In this document: positions 15,298 through 19,783 of the stretch, one piece after another
Layout of the letters: each line of letters opens with the position of its first letter
Position numbering within the stretch: position 1 is the first letter of the stretch
Assembly: GCA_040755975.1 (NCBI GenBank)
Contig: JBFLZY010000053.1
Coordinates: forward strand, 1 to 19,783
Reading direction: 5' to 3'
Length of the DNA: 19,783 nucleotides
DNA from: JAIMBK01 sp040755975
Lineage (GTDB): Bacteria > Bacillota > Desulfotomaculia > Desulfotomaculales > Nap2-2B
Made by a program: the position numbers and the translations under genes
The notes under the pieces: model-generated
Told to the model about the DNA's origin: nothing
Database searches by the model: none
What the model saw: only the letters and a program-made list of their open reading frames with translations

Positions 15298-16788
15298 TCA
15301 AAGTTTCGGCGGGAACACGGGCAGCTCGCTGTAGATGGGGTCCCGGGTCCCGTCGTCGATGCGCGCCGCGCGCTTTGCCGCCGCCTTGTAACGATCGAAC
15401 TCCGCCAGGGCATAAATCGAAAGCTTTTGAGCCGCCAGGGAACCTTCCGCATGGAGGGTGATCACGTCTTCATACGAAGAGCCCAGATCCCGGATCAGCT
15501 TGATCAGCTTGAGCCGATGCTCTGCCGGAACGCCCAGCCTGGCTCCGAGGTATTTGTCGATGAGCGGGCGAAGCTCCGGATTTTCGTAGTCATGGAAAGA
15601 TGGTGCGGTCGCCACTATCCCGCCGGCGATATCCTGAACGTACTTGATGGCCTGGTGCCAGTTATCCGCAAAGAAGTACTTGGCTATGTTGGCGTACATC
15701 GGGTTGGGATACACCAAAGCTGTCTCAGGGTCAGACACGCAGTGCTCGCAGGCCGCCCTCCCGATAATCTCGGTGGCCTCTGTGTAGTACGCCAGCCACG
15801 TAAGCTTGTCCCGGATATGGCTGGCGTCGGCGACGTTGTTGTACTCCGCCATCAGCGCGGCCGCCCCGGTGACCAGCTCCAGTTCCGCCGCCTTGTAAGT
15901 CTCGGCGCTCAGGCGGTGGAAATTGCCGAACATGTAGGCGATGTCGCCGGCAAACCGCCACTCCCCCTTAAGAAAGATCCGTTCGTTGGGAATGAAGACG
16001 TCGTCGAAGATGACCATAGCATCGTTGATATAGATGCTGGCGCTTAAGGGGTAGTCGAAGAAGTTGCCCGGTTCCTTGATCTCCGGTTCGGCGGAAATAA
16101 AGGTGATCCCTTTGGCGTTTGCCGGCACCCCGAAGGAAACGGCGTAAGCCCTGTCGTCTTCTTTCATGGCCCGGCAGGGCAAGACCACGAGCTCGTTGGA
16201 GAGGGGTGCTTCGCTGATGTGGGCCTTTGCTCCCCGGACGACGATACCGTCTTTGCGCTCTTCAACGATGCGCACGTAGTAGTCCTGGTGGGGCTTTTGC
16301 TGGGAGGGACGGAGGCTGCGGTCACCCTTTACGTCCGTCATCGCCAGCGCCAGGCTCGCATCGGTGTCCTGGAGGTATTTGCGGTAGGCTTCTACATTTT
16401 GGGCGTAGCGAGTGCCGCACGCCTTATCCACACGCGGCGCAACGACCGTTAACGCATTTAACCCGTCCTTGCCTACGAATTTCGCTCCGGAAGGTTTCCC
16501 GTAGCAAACCCGTGCCCAGAGCTTGACGATCTCCCGAAGACGCAACAGGTCTTCCCGTGTTTTCTGCGGCATAAACACAAAGCTTACCAGGTCGCCGTCT
16601 TCGTTTCTTTCAGTCACCAGATCCCTGTACTTCGGATCCTGCTGCATCACGTAATCCATCGCCATCCAGTTGATGCAAATCTGCAGGATGGGGTGGGCGG
16701 TCACGTCTTCAACACGCTTTCCCATAAAATAGACCACGCGTCCGTCCTTTAAGCTTTCGATGTATTGTTGCGGTGTCCGAAGCGCCAT
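15298..16788 (-). CDS. 4-hydroxybutyryl-CoA dehydratase/HpaB-fold flavoprotein lacking Fe-S ligands
   Basis: A 496-residue protein of the family that holds 4-hydroxybutyryl-CoA dehydratase (AbfD, FAD plus [4Fe-4S]) and 4-hydroxyphenylacetate 3-hydroxylase (HpaB, FAD). Family-wide similarity is clear: TPQQYIESLKDGR at the start, AMTDVKGDRSLRPSQQ (149-164), VRIVEERKDGIVVRGAKAH (172-190), FDDVFIPNERIFL (261-273) and FHRLSAETYKAAELELVTGA (290-309). In AbfD of Clostridium aminobutyricum the cluster is held by Cys99, Cys103, His292 and Cys299. Here the His is kept (H291) but the position of Cys299 is Tyr298, and the Cys99/Cys103 region reads PSGAKFVGKDG with no Cys. It is thus unlikely to be a true 4-hydroxybutyryl-CoA dehydratase. 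It could be an acyl-CoA isomerase, a cluster-free dehydratase or a flavin hydroxylase. ATG 16788 follows GAGGAGGG, 35 bases after the DUF362 gene. Confidence 0.85.
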   Translation of the reverse strand: MALRTPQQYIESLKDGRVVYFMGKRVEDVTAHPILQICINWMAMDYVMQQDPKYRDLVTERNEDGDLVSFVFMPQKTREDLLRLREIVKLWARVCYGKPSGAKFVGKDGLNALTVVAPRVDKACGTRYAQNVEAYRKYLQDTDASLALAMTDVKGDRSLRPSQQKPHQDYYVRIVEERKDGIVVRGAKAHISEAPLSNELVVLPCRAMKEDDRAYAVSFGVPANAKGITFISAEPEIKEPGNFFDYPLSASIYINDAMVIFDDVFIPNERIFLKGEWRFAGDIAYMFGNFHRLSAETYKAAELELVTGAAALMAEYNNVADASHIRDKLTWLAYYTEATEIIGRAACEHCVSDPETALVYPNPMYANIAKYFFADNWHQAIKYVQDIAGGIVATAPSFHDYENPELRPLIDKYLGARLGVPAEHRLKLIKLIRDLGSSYEDVITLHAEGSLAAQKLSIYALAEFDRYKAAAKRAARIDDGTRDPIYSELPVFPPKL

Positions 16789-16823
16789 ACGAATCCCTCC
16801 TCAAAAATTAGTCCGTTATTCAT

Positions 16824-18089
16824 TTAAAGATTGTTACGGGACCTTTTTTCTTTAACCAGTCTGTCGACGTATTCTCTCCACAACTCTTCCTCAGCAGCCA
16901 TTCTTTCCCTTGCACCTTCAATAATCTCCGCCTGTTCCTGACGATCAACGATCGCCCAGAGAGGAGTGGGCTCCCCCGGGGGACACCCCTCCACCCATAT
17001 TCCCTTTTTCCGGTGATTCTTAAGGCAGTTTCCAACTAAAATGAGGCTCTTTGGGTCAACTCCTTCCGGCAATTGTTTCTTTCGCCCCAAAACGATAACG
17101 GCATCCCTGTTTTTCTCGTACTCTCCCAGGCTTTTTAGCTTTTCCATGGTCAGGGCCACCAGGGACTGACAGCTACTGCAAGAGTTTTCTGGATAAAATC
17201 TGTACTCAGGCCATGTCTCGAACCCCTCCAGATACGGCAGCCACATTTTTTTATAGACTTCTTTTATAGACCTGCCGCGCACTTCTATTTGATCTTCTTC
17301 AAATACCCCCAATCTTCGTTCCGCAGCGGCCTCGAAATAAGGAACCCTGTTTATATCCAAACCTACCATCCGGCAGGCGGTGGCATCTACGGCTACAGGA
17401 TCCCTGCCGGCTACTATACAGCCGAAATCGAGGGGTACGGTTGTATGCGGGCCAAAACCTTCCGCCGGGCGAACCAGATCAGCTATTGTTAAATCCGCCT
17501 TTACCACCGACCAAAGATCCATCATCGCCATGGCGAGGCTTGTCTGGTGCATCTGGTAGTGGACTTTATCTTGCACTACGCCTTTTATATTCTTTAAGGC
17601 GTTTGTAAATACCATGCTGGCGTGCGATTTGAATATAGGGACATTTATAATATGCTCCGCCTCAATTAAAAACCTGGGCAGCTTTACTTTTTTCAGGTCC
17701 GATTTGGCGTCCCTGATAGGTATATCCAGCAGGTCCTTTTCTTTTTTTATATCAATAACCTCATCTATTCCGGCTTTCTCTGCAGCGTCCAGAATCCCGC
17801 TGCTTTTAAAACATTCCATCGTATCGCATCCTATCGACGAGGCCTCGGCCAGGATAATCTTTTTTGGTTTCGCTGCCCGCACTGTTTTAATTATGGCGGC
17901 AACCAACTCAGGGTTTGTATTTACGCTGGTTTCCGGCCCCCCAAGATGACCGGCGTTGGGTTTAATAACAACTGTAGAATTGGGCCGGATCAATGACTCC
18001 AACCCGCCTAATAGAGAAAAAACCTCTTCGACCATCTTGTTTATATCGGCGTCTTTGGCAATAGCGACGACGGCTTTTTTCATTTCCAA
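16824..18089 (-). CDS. DUF362 domain protein
   Basis: A 421-residue protein of the DUF362 family, whose biochemical role is not established; members are often found near ferredoxin-like and anaerobic metabolism genes. Family marks are VVIKPNAG (41-47), FKSHASMVFTNALKNIKGVV (153-172) and GRDPVAVDATACRMVGLD (228-245). Past the core is an extra C-terminal part with four cysteines, C304 and C307 (ENSCSSCQS), C355 (GNC) and C369 (EGCPPGEP), which could bind a metal or Fe-S cluster; this is inferred from spacing only. ATG 18089 follows AAAAGGGGG; a second ATG two codons on is also possible. The gene lies 27 bases after the M24 gene and 35 before the flavoprotein, so they are very likely co-transcribed. 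A redox or cofactor-related helper role for the flavoprotein is possible but unproven. Confidence 0.85.
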   Translation of the reverse strand: MEMKKAVVAIAKDADINKMVEEVFSLLGGLESLIRPNSTVVIKPNAGHLGGPETSVNTNPELVAAIIKTVRAAKPKKIILAEASSIGCDTMECFKSSGILDAAEKAGIDEVIDIKKEKDLLDIPIRDAKSDLKKVKLPRFLIEAEHIINVPIFKSHASMVFTNALKNIKGVVQDKVHYQMHQTSLAMAMMDLWSVVKADLTIADLVRPAEGFGPHTTVPLDFGCIVAGRDPVAVDATACRMVGLDINRVPYFEAAAERRLGVFEEDQIEVRGRSIKEVYKKMWLPYLEGFETWPEYRFYPENSCSSCQSLVALTMEKLKSLGEYEKNRDAVIVLGRKKQLPEGVDPKSLILVGNCLKNHRKKGIWVEGCPPGEPTPLWAIVDRQEQAEIIEGARERMAAEEELWREYVDRLVKEKRSRNNL

Positions 18090-18116
18090 GCCCCCTTTTA
18101 AATAACCCCTAAAACT

Positions 18117-19364
18117 TCAATATGGAAGCCAGCATTCGATAAGCTCACTGATGGGGAAACGGGACAGTATTTCATTTCCTTTTTCCGTTATCAAAACCAT
18201 TTCTTCCAACCGGACGCCGTCTTTTTCCCCGCGTTTCCCCGCGTACGCTTCTATGGCCAGGACCATCCCGGGCCTAAGCTCTATCTCGGGCTGTTTCGAC
18301 CGCACGTAGCTATATGTAGCCAGCGGCTTGTCGTGAAGTCCCAGGCCGATGCCGTGAGCCACGCAATAAGGATCGACCTGGCCCCAATCTTCCGGGCCCC
18401 ATCCCCATATCTCAGGTGTTTTGGGGAAGGCCGCCACGATATCGTAATTGGTTTTACCCGGCTTCAAGACATCAATTCCCGCCTGCAAAAGCGCCAGGCA
18501 TTCCGCGTACAGGTCTTTTTGCTTTTGTGTCGCTTTTCCGCAACAGAAAGTACGGTATACGCACGTTTTGTATCCCTGGTAGGCAGCACCGTCAACGTCG
18601 ACATAAATCAAATCCCCGGGCCGGATGGGCTTGTCTGTAAAGGACCAGTTATAGGGGTTGGTATTATAACCGGACATGCAGACAAAATCCTCGGTGTGGT
18701 CTACGCCTTCTTCATATAATGCTTTTAACCCGATACCGACCAGGTCACATTCCCGTATCCCGGGCCGGATTGCCTCCGCTATGGCCGCAAAGGCTTTTTC
18801 CGTGTTGGCTGCCGCAATTTTTATAATTTCTATTTCATCAACTGTTTTTACCATTCTTGCGTTATCCATAGTCTGTTTAGCATAAACCGCCTTGATCCCT
18901 CTTTTCGCAAACGCTTCTGCGTAGAGCATGGACAACGCTGTTCCATCGATGCCGACCGGTTCATTTTTCAGACCATGATCCTCCATTAATTTCGCGACAA
19001 TATCCACATGCCTCTGTACCGCCGGATTATCTGAGCTGCCCGCGGTGACGTAGGCATTGGGCAGGGAGGGGAATACCCGCCCCTGCATCCAGGGCATCCG
19101 CCGCTCCACTTCACTGGGAGTCCCCCCTCCAAAAAGGACGGGCCGCCCGTTTCGCGGGCAGAAGACCATTTGAAACTCCGCCTGCCTCAGCGGTGTGGTG
19201 ACGTAATACGACGTCAAGTACCGGATATTATCGGCACTGAAAGTCATAATTGCCCCGATGCCGTCTTTCTCCATCTGTTTCTGTGCTTTTTCCAGCCTCT
19301 CTCTTCTCAACCTGTCGTAATCAATTCTCTGCTCGTAATCCACCGCATATTTTCCGTAAGCCAT
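18117..19364 (-). CDS. M24-family (creatinase/prolidase-fold) protein with altered metal site
   Basis: A 415-residue 'pita-bread' fold protein related to Xaa-Pro peptidases, creatinase, ectoine hydrolase and DddP. The N-terminal creatinase domain (about 20-165) contains ADNIRYLTSYY; the C-terminal M24 domain begins near 175. Of the five usual metal ligands, the first Asp region (D256/D258 in YVDVDG), the His (H337 in AHGIGLGLH), E372 (AIEAY) and E387 (GVRLEEMVLIT) are present. The second Asp, expected in a GYxSDxxRT motif, is replaced by Cys268 (GYKTCVYRTF). So it may bind metal differently or be a metal-free creatinase-like hydrolase rather than a peptidase. GGGGAGGTG is the ribosome binding site, and the start ATG overlaps by one base the stop of a small upstream ORF (TGATG). 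Confidence 0.88.
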   Translation of the reverse strand: MAYGKYAVDYEQRIDYDRLRRERLEKAQKQMEKDGIGAIMTFSADNIRYLTSYYVTTPLRQAEFQMVFCPRNGRPVLFGGGTPSEVERRMPWMQGRVFPSLPNAYVTAGSSDNPAVQRHVDIVAKLMEDHGLKNEPVGIDGTALSMLYAEAFAKRGIKAVYAKQTMDNARMVKTVDEIEIIKIAAANTEKAFAAIAEAIRPGIRECDLVGIGLKALYEEGVDHTEDFVCMSGYNTNPYNWSFTDKPIRPGDLIYVDVDGAAYQGYKTCVYRTFCCGKATQKQKDLYAECLALLQAGIDVLKPGKTNYDIVAAFPKTPEIWGWGPEDWGQVDPYCVAHGIGLGLHDKPLATYSYVRSKQPEIELRPGMVLAIEAYAGKRGEKDGVRLEEMVLITEKGNEILSRFPISELIECWLPY

Positions 19365-19522
19365 CAGGACACCTCCCCATAACTTTTAGATTCCGCACCA
19401 AAAAATTTACAGACCGCCTTTGATCCAATCACCGGTTCCATCAATCTTCTCCGCATGGATATAGACGTTTGTGGTACATCTTCATCAAGAAGCTGTAATA
19501 CTTTCAAAATTTCTACAGACAT
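19364..19522 (-). CDS. Small hypothetical protein, overlaps the M24 gene start
   Basis: A 52-codon frame from ATG 19522 to TGA 19364. The protein starts MSVEILKVLQLLDEDVPQTS and ends AESKSYGEVS; I do not recognise it. Its stop shares one base with the ATG of the M24 gene, and the ribosome binding site of that gene lies inside its last codons, the classic layout for translational coupling. The upstream ribosome site (AAGAAGAG) is weak. It has no membrane segment or known motif, and the middle is basic (SMRRRLM). A sigma-54-like site lies about 40 bases ahead. It could be a leader ORF, a real small protein, or the truncated end of a larger lost gene. Confidence 0.45.
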   Translation of the reverse strand: MSVEILKVLQLLDEDVPQTSISMRRRLMEPVIGSKAVCKFFGAESKSYGEVS

Positions 19523-19562
19523 TTTAAACTCTTCTTTTTTCCTTAAATTACAAATTTTCTAT

Positions 19563-19579
19563 TACAAAAATCATGCCAA
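19563..19579 (-). promoter_or_regulatory. Candidate sigma-54 (-24/-12) promoter for the acyl-CoA cluster
   Basis: The minus strand reads TTGGCATGATTTTTGTA (19579-19563) against the consensus YTGGCACGRNNNTTGCW: 15 of 17 positions agree with correct spacing. The two misses are C to T in the -24 box and GC to GT in the -12 box; the second affects a nearly invariant position. No comparable sigma-A promoter was seen for this strand in the gap. Confidence 0.45.
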
Positions 19580-19584
19580 CCCAC

Positions 19585-19615
19585 TGCCGGACCAAAAGAA
19601 TCCCCCGGACCGGCA
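19585..19615. promoter_or_regulatory. Imperfect inverted repeat upstream of the sigma-54-like site
   Basis: TGCCGGACC (19585-19593) and GGACCGGCA (19607-19615) are inverted copies with one mismatch. They lie just upstream of the candidate -24/-12 site and between two divergent genes, so they could be an activator or repressor site. Confidence 0.35.
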
Positions 19616-19691
19616 TTAAAGCCCCCGAGGGATAAAATTATTTGTATAATTAAAATATACCTGAATCCGTGAAATAAATTTTTAAAATCCC

Positions 19692-19720
19692 TTGATAATC
19701 AACGATATTTAAAGTATAAT
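19692..19720 (+). promoter_or_regulatory. Sigma-A promoter of the divergent gene, with palindromic operator-like motif
   Basis: TTGATA (19692-19697), a 17-base spacer and TATAAT (19715-19720): 11 of 12 consensus matches. The -35 is inside a perfect palindrome TTGATAATCAA (19692-19702), and GATAATCAA recurs at 19724-19732 with GATAATTGA at 19734-19742, flanking the transcription start. This arrangement suggests a repressor site. Confidence 0.7.
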
Positions 19721-19772
19721 AGAGATAATCAAAGATAATTGAAACATATTGACCTCACCCCGGAGGTGCGCG

Positions 19773-19783
19773 ATGAAATTTAT
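19773..19783 (+). CDS. Start of an unidentified gene (cut by window edge)
   Basis: ATG 19773 (Met-Lys-Phe) is preceded by CGGAGGTG (19761-19768) and lies behind a strong promoter, so a gene very probably begins here. Only three full codons are visible and no function can be read. Being divergent from the acyl-CoA cluster and sharing its regulatory gap, a regulator of that cluster is one possibility. Confidence 0.6.

Noticed and set aside
15298..16788. Direct naming as abfD (4-hydroxybutyryl-CoA dehydratase)
   Set aside because: Three of the four [4Fe-4S] ligands known from the characterised enzyme are absent, so the name would over-claim.
18117..19364. DMSP lyase DddP
   Set aside because: Same fold family, but the characteristic Asp set is incomplete and there is no supporting context.

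Overview
The window looks like a chromosomal piece of a spore-forming Firmicute, probably from the Desulfotomaculum/Pelotomaculum (Peptococcaceae) lineage. The evidence is the 5' end of a 16S rRNA gene with a long hairpin extension in variable region V1 (a trait known from that lineage), a YunB-type sporulation protein, Gram-positive style Shine-Dalgarno sites (AGGAGG) with GTG and TTG starts, sigma-A promoters, and an anaerobe-type acyl-CoA gene cluster. The genus is an inference, because only about 290 bases of 16S are present.

Layout. 1-614: 5' part of a 16S rRNA gene on the minus strand, its leader, and a near-consensus rrn promoter. 615-983: decayed C-terminal scrap of a methyl-accepting chemotaxis protein. 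1142-5012 (+): a TetR regulator whose first helix is cut off by a one-base frameshift, then a complete RND efflux transporter with no adaptor or outer-membrane partner; a matching operator-like motif lies before the regulator and between the two genes. 5013-5292: intergenic region holding a palindromic element whose arms match those of the 16S V1 hairpin. 5293-7544 (-): yunB and tyrosyl-tRNA synthetase. 7545-7908: gene-free, with GGCACAAA-type tandem and inverted repeats. 7909-10254 (+): class A penicillin-binding protein. 10418-11957 (+): a MoaD/ThiS-like sulfur carrier, a PHP-phosphatase pseudogene with an internal deletion, and an amidohydrolase. 12112-12151: a stem-loop at the convergent boundary.

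12202-19522 (-) is a long same-strand cluster. In transcription order it holds a 52-codon ORF overlapping the next start by one base, an M24 (creatinase/prolidase-fold) protein, a DUF362 protein, a 4-hydroxybutyryl-CoA dehydratase/HpaB-fold flavoprotein, 3-hydroxyacyl-CoA dehydrogenase, a leftover acyl-CoA dehydrogenase C-terminus, thiolase and an SDR. A sigma-54-like site precedes it. At 19773 a divergent gene begins under its own sigma-A promoter and runs off the window.

The last cluster is the most interesting part. The dehydrogenase and thiolase are the end of a beta-oxidation-type route to acetyl-CoA. The flavoprotein lacks the three cysteine ligands of the [4Fe-4S] cluster of true 4-hydroxybutyryl-CoA dehydratase, and the M24 protein lacks one metal-binding Asp. 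Both are therefore probably repurposed enzymes, and the pathway substrate cannot be named from sequence. Several genes in the window are visibly decaying (MCP, TetR start, PHP phosphatase, acyl-CoA dehydrogenase), which points to recent deletion activity.
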